NCBI GenBank assembly: GCA_000434395.1
Contig: FR878749.1
Coordinates: forward strand, 1-21,453
Origin: Clostridium sp. CAG:568
Lineage (GTDB): Bacteria > Bacillota_I > Bacilli_A > RFN20 > CAG-288
Direction of reading: 5' to 3'
Length of the DNA stretch: 21,453 bases
This document shows positions 13,665 to 21,429 of this stretch, one piece after another; position 1 is the first letter of the stretch, and the number at the start of each line of letters is the position of its first letter. The notes under the pieces were generated by a model, which saw only the letters and a program-made list of their open reading frames with translations, did no database searches and was not told the origin of the DNA. The translations under genes were made by a program, and so were the position numbers.

Positions 13665-13690
13665 AAGCCATGTTCAACACATGGCTTTTA
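13665..13690 (+). terminator. Rho-independent terminator of the CBS-to-prs operon
   Basis: A perfect 9-base-pair stem (AAGCCATGT 13665-13673 with ACATGGCTT 13679-13687) with a 5-base loop is followed by TT and A-rich sequence (four Ts in all from 13686). It begins 15 bases after the prs stop. Confidence 0.8.
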
Positions 13691-13779
13691 AAATTCAATT
13701 TCATATTAACAACTTAAATAATATTATTAAAATTTTAAATTTGAATTCCTTTCTTCTTAAGAATATATTTATCTAATAA

Positions 13780-14111
13780 CTAGAATATCAAGAACCTTAA
13801 AGCACCGCATGAAAATCCCACTGACAATCCACCGACTATATCACTTGCGTAATGGACGGAAAAATAAATTCTTGTGTATCCCATCAAAAAAGGAATCAAA
13901 AGGAAAGACCAAGACCATTTTTGTTAAAGGCTAGGAACAGTCCCATTGCAAATGAAGCTATTGAAGTAGCATGTCTGGATGGAAATGAATATCCTTTTTT
14001 TGAAAGACTTCAAGCTTGAACCCAATAATCATAATAAATTGAATTCTGATCAAAGAAAGGTCTAGGTCTTGCTATTAAATACAGGGGTGAAAAAATCCCG
14101 CGCTTTTTAAC
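13780..14111 (-). pseudogene. Remnant of a PAP2-family (type 2 phosphatidic acid) phosphatase
   Basis: Minus-strand translation of this otherwise gene-free stretch gives recognisable PAP2 blocks in two frames. The first frame reads LIARPRPFFDQN, then an in-frame TGA (14010-14012), then KKGYSFPSRHATSIASFAMG. The frame then shifts at a T5 run (13918-13922 on plus), after which the second frame reads MGYTRIYFSVHYASDIVGG and ends at a TAG (13780-13782). One extra base in the T run would rejoin the frames. The catalytic PSGH reads PSRH, and the lysine expected before RPRP is leucine. The C-terminal RxxxxxHxxxD is intact. The N-terminal third cannot be recognised. PAP2 enzymes remove phosphate from lipid phosphates such as undecaprenyl or phosphatidylglycerol phosphate. 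This copy is dead unless the damage is sequencing error. Confidence 0.75.
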
Positions 14112-14134
14112 TCAGTCAAATGAACAAAAACTAT

Positions 14135-14153
14135 TTCTTGTTTAGAACAAGAA
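14135..14153. repeat. Perfect 8-bp inverted repeat in the prs-atp gap
   Basis: TTCTTGTT and AACAAGAA flank a 3-base loop. On the minus strand it is followed after 4 bases by a TTTTT run, so it could be a relic terminator reading towards the phosphatase remnant. An operator for the atp promoter about 100 bases away is the alternative. No other structure is seen between 13691 and 14248 beyond the phosphatase remnant. Confidence 0.35.
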
Positions 14154-14248
14154 TATTACCGCAAAATAACCTTTGCTTTTCCTACAATTCTTGAAAATAA
14201 TACATATGCTTTCAGTTTCTTTTAAAACCCTTTCAAAGCTTAATAATA

Positions 14249-14277
14249 TTGACTTAAAATTAAGAGAGGTATATAAA
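14249..14277 (+). promoter_or_regulatory. Sigma-A promoter of the ATP synthase operon
   Basis: TTGACT (14249-14254) and TATAAA (14272-14277) are exactly 17 bases apart and each differs from consensus by one base. Transcription should start near 14284, only about 10 bases before the first start codon at 14294. Confidence 0.75.
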
Positions 14278-14293
14278 AACACCGATTTAAAGT

Positions 14294-14695
14294 ATGGAAC
14301 AGGTTAAAGGTAAAAAAACGTGGGTTGTTCCAACGATATTCTTCGTTGGACTAGCTATCATCGGTTTAGTTATCGGTGGAGTTTTATGGGCTGTAATAAG
14401 CAGTCCAGATTTCTTTACCTGCTTTTGCATTTCCTACGCTCTAGCATTTCCAAGTTATTTCTTGTGGAATACTACTGGGTACCTGCTCAGTTCCGAGAAT
14501 CGTAAGAAAGTATTAGGTGTTCTAGGAATAATAGGTAGATATCTCTTAGCTATTCTAGCGATAGCTTTGTGTTTAATTTATCTTTATTTTACTTCCAAAA
14601 GTTACTATTACATCTTAATCCCTCCTACAGTCGTGTTGATAGTCTATTCCTTCGTGATCCTATACATCGCGAAGAAAGCAAAGAAAGAAGGATAG
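14294..14695 (+). CDS. Four-helix membrane protein at the AtpI position
   Basis: This 133-residue protein has four predicted membrane helices (about 11-35, 38-65, 73-99 and 103-125) and a basic C-terminus. Its place as first gene of the operon, 2 bases before atpB, matches AtpI, a poorly conserved protein thought to help c-ring assembly or Mg2+ uptake. I cannot confirm homology from sequence alone. The only methionine in the frame is the ATG at 14294, which has no Shine-Dalgarno site and lies about 10 bases from the predicted transcription start, so the message is nearly leaderless. Confidence 0.6.
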   Translation: MEQVKGKKTWVVPTIFFVGLAIIGLVIGGVLWAVISSPDFFTCFCISYALAFPSYFLWNTTGYLLSSENRKKVLGVLGIIGRYLLAILAIALCLIYLYFTSKSYYYILIPPTVVLIVYSFVILYIAKKAKKEG

Positions 14696-14697
14696 CC

Positions 14698-15648
14698 ATG
14701 GACTTAAGTAAGATGATTAAATGGCTCGGATGGAACGAACTTCCTCCCGAATTCCTCTCTTCACTTTGTGTATGCTTGATCATCATAGTCTTAAGTATTG
14801 TTCTTTACTTCAAGATCAAAGCTTATGACCCCTTGAAAAAGCCTACGGGAATTGTTCATGCATGGGAAATATTAGTTTCCTTTGCTGACAAGCAAGTGGA
14901 TGACCTTATGGGTCCTGTCTACTCCAAAGGCATAGCCGGTGGATATATAATCACTTTAGGTGTATATATACTCCTCGGCTTCGTTTGGGGAATGCTAGGA
15001 TTACCTAATGTCTTGCAACCGGAAAATAGATTCACCTACACCAACGATGCTGGTGAAATCTTAACAGGAACAAACTTCCTCAAGCCTATGCCTAACCCAT
15101 TCACCAATACTGCAATGCCTTTAGGAATAGCCTTGATTACATTCTTCTGGTTGCATATCACTGCTATGAAGTGTAGAGGTTGGAATTATTTCCATAGATA
15201 CATAGATCCAATTCCTTTGTTCCTACCTATTAATTTAATTACTATGTGGTCTGGAACATTGTCATTGACTTTGCGTCTATTCGGAAATGCTTTGGCAGGA
15301 TTCTGTGTCGTGACATTGATTTATAGCGGATTCGGTCAGATATTCTCAACAACGATGGCTGGATTAGCTATAACTCCAATAATATCTCCGTTCGTGCATC
15401 TCTACTTTGATTTATTCGATGGTGCCATTCAACTCGCTGTCTTCTGCATGTTGACTATGATAGATGTCTCCAATGAATTTATTTCTAAGGAAGACTTCAT
15501 CGCAGAGCAAGATGCCAAGAAGCAAGCTAAGATTGACAGCAAGAATGATAGAGCCAAGAGAAAGCATGCAAAACTTGAGAAAAAATTGAACAAGTTAGCC
15601 ATTAAAGCAGTCAAAAGAGAAGAAAAAAGAGCCTTACGTGCTCAGTAA
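14698..15648 (+). CDS. atpB: F1Fo ATP synthase subunit a, with long basic C-terminal tail
   Basis: Subunit a forms the stator half-channels beside the c-ring. The essential arginine is R193 in SLTLRLFGNALAGF, and the last helix carries the conserved DLFDGAIQLAVF with Q245. I chose the ATG at 14698 (316 residues) because AGAAGG lies just upstream and it follows the previous stop by 2 bases. The frame stays open back to 14569, but that would overlap the previous gene. Where most a subunits end shortly after the last helix, this one adds about 54 residues (263-316), rich in lysine, arginine and alanine and probably helical, facing the cytoplasm. Confidence 0.95.
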   Translation: MDLSKMIKWLGWNELPPEFLSSLCVCLIIIVLSIVLYFKIKAYDPLKKPTGIVHAWEILVSFADKQVDDLMGPVYSKGIAGGYIITLGVYILLGFVWGMLGLPNVLQPENRFTYTNDAGEILTGTNFLKPMPNPFTNTAMPLGIALITFFWLHITAMKCRGWNYFHRYIDPIPLFLPINLITMWSGTLSLTLRLFGNALAGFCVVTLIYSGFGQIFSTTMAGLAITPIISPFVHLYFDLFDGAIQLAVFCMLTMIDVSNEFISKEDFIAEQDAKKQAKIDSKNDRAKRKHAKLEKKLNKLAIKAVKREEKRALRAQ

Positions 15649-15691
15649 AGACTAGATGAGTAGAAAAAACATTATAAAGAGGTAAAAAATT

Positions 15692-15913
15692 ATGAATTTC
15701 ATCGGATTAGCAATCGCCTGTTTCGCAATGTCTATTGTCGGATTGGCTGAAGGTTTAGCTGTTTCAAAAGGTATGGAAGGAATTGGAAGAAATCCTTCTG
15801 CCACTAACCAAATTCGTTCTTCAATGATTATCGGTGTTGCTTTGATTGAAACAGTCGCTATTTATATTTTGGTCATCGCAATCTTGATGGCCTTCGTCGT
15901 CAAAGCTGCCTAA
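15692..15913 (+). CDS. atpE: F1Fo ATP synthase subunit c
   Basis: Subunit c forms the rotor ring that carries H+ or Na+ across the membrane. The 73-residue protein is a two-helix hairpin with the polar loop GRNPSA (32-37). The ion-binding carboxylate is E53 in GVALIETVAIY, with T54 and Y58 at positions used in Na+-binding rings. A second carboxylate, E20 in the first helix (GLAEGLAV), falls where Na+-type rings carry Gln32 (Ilyobacter numbering). This two-carboxylate arrangement is known from the Fusobacterium Na+ ring, and a glutamate here is also found in streptococci, so ion choice is open. AGAGGT precedes the start. Confidence 0.95.
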   Translation: MNFIGLAIACFAMSIVGLAEGLAVSKGMEGIGRNPSATNQIRSSMIIGVALIETVAIYILVIAILMAFVVKAA

Positions 15914-15933
15914 CGACAGGGAGGCCAGGGATA

Positions 15934-16530
15934 ATGACTACAAAAAAGAAATTGATCCTGGCTATCTCCTCTTTCCTTCTAGTTGCACCTTTATCATCTT
16001 GTGACCTCTCCGAAAGTTTTGGACAGGTAGCTGATGGATTGTTGCCTAACCTTTGGCTCACCTTGACACAAGTCATCGTAGTCTTAGCCACAGCAGCAGT
16101 CGTCATCTTCTTAGCTTATAAACCATTGAAGAAGAAATTAAAGCAAAGACAAGATTATATAGAGAACAACATCAAAGACTCCGAAGACAAGAAAGCTCAG
16201 GCCGAGAAGAAGTTACTCGAGGCTGATGACGCTGTCACCGAAGCTCAAAAGAAGGCTGGAGATATCATTCAGGAAGCTCAAAAAACAGCCGAACTCAAAG
16301 CTCAGAGTGAGCAGAAAGCTTTGGCACTTTCTATTGAGAATCAAAAAGAGCAAGCTCATAAAGATATTGAAGCTGAACGTGCTCGTATGATTTCTGAAGC
16401 TCATAACCAGATAGTCAGCACCGCAATCGATGCATCAAAGCAAATATTAGGACGTGAAGTAAATGAAGACGACAACAAGAAGATGGTCGATGATTTTATC
16501 AACCAATTGAGTGAAGGAGACAATAAGTAA
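15934..16530 (+). CDS. atpF: F1Fo ATP synthase subunit b, lipoprotein form
   Basis: Subunit b is the peripheral stalk linking membrane subunit a to F1. The 198-residue protein starts with a lipoprotein signal: lysines at 4-6, a hydrophobic stretch, and lipobox L20-S21-S22-C23. After cleavage and lipidation C23 would anchor it outside, followed by the transmembrane helix (about 40-62) and a long charged, alanine-rich helix (about 65-175) typical of the dimeric stalk. A lipoprotein b subunit has been shown in Mycoplasma pneumoniae and is a useful lineage marker. GGGAGG lies 10 bases before the ATG. The neighbours are atpE and atpH. Confidence 0.95.
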   Translation: MTTKKKLILAISSFLLVAPLSSCDLSESFGQVADGLLPNLWLTLTQVIVVLATAAVVIFLAYKPLKKKLKQRQDYIENNIKDSEDKKAQAEKKLLEADDAVTEAQKKAGDIIQEAQKTAELKAQSEQKALALSIENQKEQAHKDIEAERARMISEAHNQIVSTAIDASKQILGREVNEDDNKKMVDDFINQLSEGDNK

Positions 16531-16531
16531 C

Positions 16532-17077
16532 ATGGCTGATCAGCATGTCAATAGCCAGATTGCTGAAGGTCTCTTCGAAGTAGCTCAAGAAAGAGATAAT
16601 GCAGCTGTATATCGTGAGGATTTAAAGTTTGTCGACTGGGTTTTGTCTCACAACAAAGAATTAGTAGATTTCTTAAAATCTCCATTTGTAAGCTACAACG
16701 ACAAATGCAAAGCATTAGATGATTTTTTCACTGACTTATTAGTCCCTGGAGTTCTAATCTTTGTAAAAATGTTGGTTCGCGACTCAATAATATCTTCTTT
16801 CTCTGAAATACGTGCCGAATATAACAAACTATCTGATGAGCAAGCAAATATTGCTGAAGGTGTTATCTACACCGCTTTTGAATTGGACTCAATGTCAATA
16901 CGCCGTCTCGAACGTGCATTCCGTAGAAAGATAAACAAGAATGTCGTTCTACGTCAAGTTATCGATAAAAGTTTATTGGCCGGACTCAAAGTAGTCCTAG
17001 ATGGAACTTCATATGAATTCTCAGTCGAAAGTCAGTTGGATAACATACGTGAGAATTTGATGGAGAAGAAATCATAG
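16532..17077 (+). CDS. atpH: F1Fo ATP synthase subunit delta
   Basis: Subunit delta caps F1 and joins it to the b stalk. The 181-residue protein has the all-helical N-terminal domain (about 1-105) and the small C-terminal domain with the family ending GLKVVLDGTSYEFSVESQL near residues 150-170. I chose the ATG at 16532, one base after the atpF stop, with AAGGAG about 12 bases upstream inside atpF. An in-frame GTG at 16511 would overlap that site and atpF and is less likely. Confidence 0.92.
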   Translation: MADQHVNSQIAEGLFEVAQERDNAAVYREDLKFVDWVLSHNKELVDFLKSPFVSYNDKCKALDDFFTDLLVPGVLIFVKMLVRDSIISSFSEIRAEYNKLSDEQANIAEGVIYTAFELDSMSIRRLERAFRRKINKNVVLRQVIDKSLLAGLKVVLDGTSYEFSVESQLDNIRENLMEKKS

Positions 17078-17093
17078 GGGAAGGAGGAAACAG

Positions 17094-18632
17094 ATGGCTG
17101 AATCAAGTAAATACGATTTCCTTGCTAATTTAATCAAGGATGAAATCGATAAATACGACAAGAAGATTGATACATCTGATGTCGGAACAGTCATTTCAGT
17201 AGGAGATGGAATCGCCACAGTATATGGTCTAGATAAAGCTATGTATGGTGAGTTGGTAGTATTTCCCGGTCCTACTTATGGAATGGTGATGAACCTAGAA
17301 GAGAATTCTATCGGATGTGTCTTGTTTGGAGACTCCGATAAAATTATCGAAGGTGATACCTGTCAAAAGACTGGCAAAGTTGTTTCTGTACCTGTCGGTG
17401 ATGCACTGCTTTCTCGTGTTGTTAATGCTCTAGGACAACCTATCGATGGTCGTGGTGAAATCAAAGCTGATGGATTAAGACCTATTGAGATGCCTGCACC
17501 TCAAATCATGGATCGTGAATCCGTTAATGAACCTTTGGAAACTGGAATCAAGGCTATCGATTCCATGATTCCTATTGGAAAAGGTCAGCGTGAGTTGATC
17601 ATCGGAGACCGTCAAACAGGAAAAACAGCCTTAGCTATAGATACAATCATCAATCAAAAAGGAAAAGATGTCATTTGTGTTTATTGTGCTATTGGTCAAA
17701 AGAATTCTTCCTTGGCTCAGATTGTATCTAAGCTAAAGGAATTCGACGCTTTAAAATACACAACTATAGTCGACGCTTCAGCTAGTGAACCTGCACCAAT
17801 GCTTTACCTCGCACCATATGCAGCTGTTTCAATCGCTGAATATTGGATGTATCAAGGCAAAAATGTCTTAATTGTCTATGATGATTTATCTAAGCACGCT
17901 GTCGCTTATCGTACACTTTCTTTGCTTTTAAGAAGATCACCCGGACGTGAAGCATACCCTGGTGATATTTTCTATCTTCACTCTAGATTATTGGAACGTT
18001 CATGCAAACTCAAAAAGGAATTGGGTGGTGGAAGCATCACTGCTCTTCCTATCGTAGAAACACAAGCTGGAGATATCTCTGCTTACATTCCTACAAACGT
18101 CATCTCAATTACTGATGGTCAAATATTCTTGAACACAGATATGTTCAATTCAGGTCAAAGACCTGCAATCGATTCTGGTCTATCAGTATCTCGTGTCGGA
18201 TCCGCCGCCCAAACAAAGGCTATGAAGAAAGTATCTTCGTCTCTCCGTATGGAATTAGCAAACTACCACGAAATGTTAGATTTTGCTAGATTCGGATCCG
18301 ATTTGGATAAGACAACTCAACACATATTGACTCATGGTGCTGTCTTGATGCAAGTATTAAAACAAAAGCAATACATGCCTTTGAGCATGCCTCAAGAAGT
18401 AGTAGATATCTTCTTGGCACATGAAGGTCTTTTGGATGACATCCCGGCCGATAAGATTCACGACTATCTTAAGGCTACAGACAATGTCATACGTGCACAA
18501 AACAGAAGCATCTATGAAGATTTGGAAAAATCTAAAGTCATGTCTGATGAAACAGCTGAAAAAATTAAAGCTTTGTTCGTCCAGGTCAAAGCTAATCTCG
18601 ACAGAGCCAACTCTGTTAGAAAGAGCAAATAG
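17094..18632 (+). CDS. atpA: F1Fo ATP synthase subunit alpha
   Basis: Alpha forms the F1 hexamer with beta and carries the non-catalytic nucleotide sites. The 512-residue protein has Walker A GDRQTGKT (171-178), the region VYCAIGQKNSSLAQIV, LIVYDDLSKHAVAYR and LLLRRSPGREAYPGDIFYLHSRLLER, all highly conserved including the arginine finger region. AAGGAGG lies a few bases before the ATG. It is followed by atpG after only 2 bases. Confidence 0.98.
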   Translation: MAESSKYDFLANLIKDEIDKYDKKIDTSDVGTVISVGDGIATVYGLDKAMYGELVVFPGPTYGMVMNLEENSIGCVLFGDSDKIIEGDTCQKTGKVVSVPVGDALLSRVVNALGQPIDGRGEIKADGLRPIEMPAPQIMDRESVNEPLETGIKAIDSMIPIGKGQRELIIGDRQTGKTALAIDTIINQKGKDVICVYCAIGQKNSSLAQIVSKLKEFDALKYTTIVDASASEPAPMLYLAPYAAVSIAEYWMYQGKNVLIVYDDLSKHAVAYRTLSLLLRRSPGREAYPGDIFYLHSRLLERSCKLKKELGGGSITALPIVETQAGDISAYIPTNVISITDGQIFLNTDMFNSGQRPAIDSGLSVSRVGSAAQTKAMKKVSSSLRMELANYHEMLDFARFGSDLDKTTQHILTHGAVLMQVLKQKQYMPLSMPQEVVDIFLAHEGLLDDIPADKIHDYLKATDNVIRAQNRSIYEDLEKSKVMSDETAEKIKALFVQVKANLDRANSVRKSK

Positions 18633-18634
18633 TT

Positions 18635-19498
18635 ATGTCTGAATCGTTGCTCAGTATAAAAACACGTTTGTCTTCCGTTCGCTCCATCGGTAAGATGACT
18701 AAAGCTATGAAACTGATAGCCACAGCCAGATACACTAAATGGAAGAGTCTTTGGGATGGAAATAAACCTTATGAGCAAGCGATGCGTGAGTCTTTATTGT
18801 TATGCCTCCAACGTGTTGATTTCTCACATGCCAAAGAGATTCCTCATTGTATGATGCAAAATAACAGTGAAAGAAAGCTATATATATTTGTAACCTCCAC
18901 TTTAGGATTGTGTGGTGCTTATAATCACAATCTATTCAAGTTCTATGATTCAGTAGTTTCACCAGAAGATGATGTTATTTTCATAGGTGAAAAAGGCTAT
19001 AGACATTATGCTTCTAGACAACATAAAGCTTACACAAACTTCATGCACATCACCTCTTCAATGACTTATGATGATGCAAATGAATTCCGTCACTGGCTAG
19101 ATACTTTATATAGAGAAGGACAATATAAATCAGTCAATGTCATCTATACGAAGTTCAAGAATTCAATTTTGATGGAAGTTGTCAATAGACAAATTCTCCC
19201 ATTGACTAAGGATGAAATTCCTCCAATAAATCTAGAAAATATAGAACCTATGTTCGAGCCTAACGCAACACAAGTTGTAAACTTAATAGCACCCCATTAT
19301 ATGGATGCATTAATCTATAGAATTTTCTTAGAAAGCAATGTGAGCGAACAATCAGCAAGACGTAATTCAATGGATAACGCAACAAGCTCAGCAGATAAGT
19401 TGACTCAACAGTTGAGACTAACCTATAACAAGATGAGACAAGCCAAGATTACTCAAGAAATCACCGAAGTCGTCGGTGGTGCCAATGCAACAAAATAA
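18635..19498 (+). CDS. atpG: F1Fo ATP synthase subunit gamma
   Basis: Gamma is the central rotating shaft that couples the c-ring to catalysis in beta. The 287-residue protein shows both conserved ends: the N-terminal helix with SVRSIGKMTKAMKLIATA and the C-terminal helix with SARRNSMDNATSSADKL and RQAKITQEITEVVGGANA. These two helices form the coiled-coil shaft. It lacks a strong Shine-Dalgarno site and starts 2 bases after the atpA stop, so it is probably translated by coupling. The middle domain is more divergent, as is usual. Confidence 0.95.
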   Translation: MSESLLSIKTRLSSVRSIGKMTKAMKLIATARYTKWKSLWDGNKPYEQAMRESLLLCLQRVDFSHAKEIPHCMMQNNSERKLYIFVTSTLGLCGAYNHNLFKFYDSVVSPEDDVIFIGEKGYRHYASRQHKAYTNFMHITSSMTYDDANEFRHWLDTLYREGQYKSVNVIYTKFKNSILMEVVNRQILPLTKDEIPPINLENIEPMFEPNATQVVNLIAPHYMDALIYRIFLESNVSEQSARRNSMDNATSSADKLTQQLRLTYNKMRQAKITQEITEVVGGANATK

Positions 19499-19517
19499 AG
19501 AAAGGAGGACATAGAAA

Positions 19518-20984
19518 ATGATTGAAGTTAAAAAAGATACACCTCAAATGAAAGAAGCCGATTTTGGATACACAGTCCAAGCAATCGGACCTGTCATCGA
19601 TGTTAGATTCTCTGAAGGTAAAACTCCCGCAATCAGAACTATGCTCACAGTCGATATGTCTTCCGACAGCAACGATAAAAAAGACCCATTGGTCTTGGAA
19701 GTCGCTCAAGATCTCGGAAATGATACAGTTCGCTGTATCGCCATGGGACCTACCGAAGGAATTAAGAGGAACATGAGAGTTGTAAACACTCATGGTCCTA
19801 TTAGAGTTCCCGTCGGTCCTAAGGTTTTAGGAAGAATGTTCTCAGTCACAGGAAAACCTATCGATGAGGCCGGTGAATTTGTCAGTGACACTTATAAATC
19901 CATCTACAACAAACCTCCTAGATTTGAGGACCAACCCACAAAAGTAGAAATCTTTGAAACAGGAATTAAAGTTTTGGATCTTCTTTGCCCTTATATCAAA
20001 GGTGGTAAAGTCGGATTGTTCGGTGGTGCTGGAGTCGGTAAGACTACATTGATTCAGGAATTGATTCATAACATCGCTACTGAAAGACAAGGAACATCAA
20101 TCTTTGCCGGTGTCGGAGAACGTTCTCGTGAAGGAAACGATCTCTATATGGAGATGAAAGCCTCTGGAGTTTTGAAGAATACTGCTCTAGTCTTTGGTCA
20201 AATGAATGAATCACCTGGTGTTCGTATGCGTGCTCCTCTTTCTGCTTTGACAATGGCTGAGTGGTTCCGTGATGTCGCACATCAAGATGTTCTTTTGTTC
20301 ATAGATAATATCTTCCGTTTCACACAAGCTGGAAGCGAGGTCTCTGCCTTGCTAGGAAGATTGCCTTCTGCTGTCGGATATCAACCTACACTCGCAACTG
20401 AAATGGGTGAATTACAGGAACGTATCGCTTCCACTCGCGATGGATCAATCACATCTATTCAAGCTGTTTATGTTCCTGCCGACGACTTGACCGATCCTGC
20501 ACCTGCAACAACATTCGCTCACTTGGATGCAAAGACAGTCTTGGATAGAAACACCGCCGCTTTAGGAATTTATCCTGCTGTCGATCCTTTGGCATCATCA
20601 TCAAATTTCTTGGATCCTAATGTCGTAGGAAAGAGACACTATACAATAGCTTCTAAAATTCAAGCAATTTTGCAGCATTACAAAGACTTACAAGATATCA
20701 TCGCTATTTTGGGTATAGATGAATTATCTGATGAAGATAAATTAGTAGTCAATCGTGCTCGTAGAATTCGTAACTTCCTATCACAGCCTTTATTCGTTGC
20801 TGAGGCATTCCAGGGAATTCCTGGAAGATATGTACACTTATCAGAAACTTTGGATTCATTTGAGAGAATCTTAAACGGTGAAGGTGACAACATGCCTGAA
20901 GCAGCATTCATGTATGTTGGAACTTTTGACGATGCAGTAAAGAAAGCCAAAGCTTTAGAAGAAAAAGCTTCTCAAGGAAAGTAA
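19518..20984 (+). CDS. atpD: F1Fo ATP synthase subunit beta (catalytic)
   Basis: Beta carries the catalytic ATP sites. The 488-residue protein has Walker A GGAGVGKT (169-176), the GERSREGNDL block with the catalytic glutamate, FIDNIFRFTQAGSEVSALLGR, and the family signature around PAVDPLASSS. The N-terminus has about 15 residues more than typical beta chains before YTVQAIGPVIDVRF. The ATG at 19518 is supported by AAGGAGG (19502-19508) at 9-base spacing, so the extension is probably real. The DELSEED-type lever region reads DELSDED here. Confidence 0.98.
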   Translation: MIEVKKDTPQMKEADFGYTVQAIGPVIDVRFSEGKTPAIRTMLTVDMSSDSNDKKDPLVLEVAQDLGNDTVRCIAMGPTEGIKRNMRVVNTHGPIRVPVGPKVLGRMFSVTGKPIDEAGEFVSDTYKSIYNKPPRFEDQPTKVEIFETGIKVLDLLCPYIKGGKVGLFGGAGVGKTTLIQELIHNIATERQGTSIFAGVGERSREGNDLYMEMKASGVLKNTALVFGQMNESPGVRMRAPLSALTMAEWFRDVAHQDVLLFIDNIFRFTQAGSEVSALLGRLPSAVGYQPTLATEMGELQERIASTRDGSITSIQAVYVPADDLTDPAPATTFAHLDAKTVLDRNTAALGIYPAVDPLASSSNFLDPNVVGKRHYTIASKIQAILQHYKDLQDIIAILGIDELSDEDKLVVNRARRIRNFLSQPLFVAEAFQGIPGRYVHLSETLDSFERILNGEGDNMPEAAFMYVGTFDDAVKKAKALEEKASQGK

Positions 20985-20990
20985 TAATCT

Positions 20991-21413
20991 ATGCCTAATC
21001 AGTTCAAACTTGAAATATACACCCCACAAAAAGTCTATCAAACATCATTAATAGATTCTTTAACTGTTCAAACTGAACTAGGGAAATTAACAATTCTTCC
21101 TAATCATGTAGAGTTTTTAGCTAATGTAGATATTTCTGTTCTTATCATTACCAAAAATGGTGAGGAACAACATTACGCTGTAGGTGGTGGTGTGATTCAC
21201 TTCAAATCGAAAGAGAACACTGCAATTCTTGTTCTTCACTCGATAGAAACGGTCGAAGAAATCGACGAAGTTAAAGTTTTAAAAGCTAAACAAGAAGCCG
21301 AGGAAAAACTTAAGACTCAAATATCGTATGAAGAGCAAAAAGAAGCAGAATTATCGCTGAGACGTGCTATCAACATGATCAACTTTAGACATAGATATAA
21401 AGATCAGGGATAA
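20991..21413 (+). CDS. atpC: F1Fo ATP synthase subunit epsilon
   Basis: Epsilon sits at the foot of the shaft and can inhibit ATP hydrolysis. The 140-residue protein has the N-terminal beta-sandwich (about 1-86, with GKLTILPNHVEFLANV and YAVGGGVIHF) and a C-terminal two-helix domain (about 90-135) rich in Glu, Lys and Arg. It starts 6 bases after atpD. It is the last gene of the operon; a hairpin arm follows within 20 bases. Confidence 0.95.
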   Translation: MPNQFKLEIYTPQKVYQTSLIDSLTVQTELGKLTILPNHVEFLANVDISVLIITKNGEEQHYAVGGGVIHFKSKENTAILVLHSIETVEEIDEVKVLKAKQEAEEKLKTQISYEEQKEAELSLRRAINMINFRHRYKDQG

Positions 21414-21429
21414 AAGTAGAGATTGTTAT

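Noticed and set aside
13691..14248. A structured non-coding RNA in the largest gene-free gap
   Set aside because: The conserved-looking part is explained by phosphatase codons on the minus strand, and only one small extra hairpin is seen.
14569..14697. 43-residue N-terminal extension of subunit a from an upstream in-frame ATG
   Set aside because: It overlaps the upstream membrane protein gene almost to its end and lacks a ribosome binding site, while the ATG at 14698 has one.
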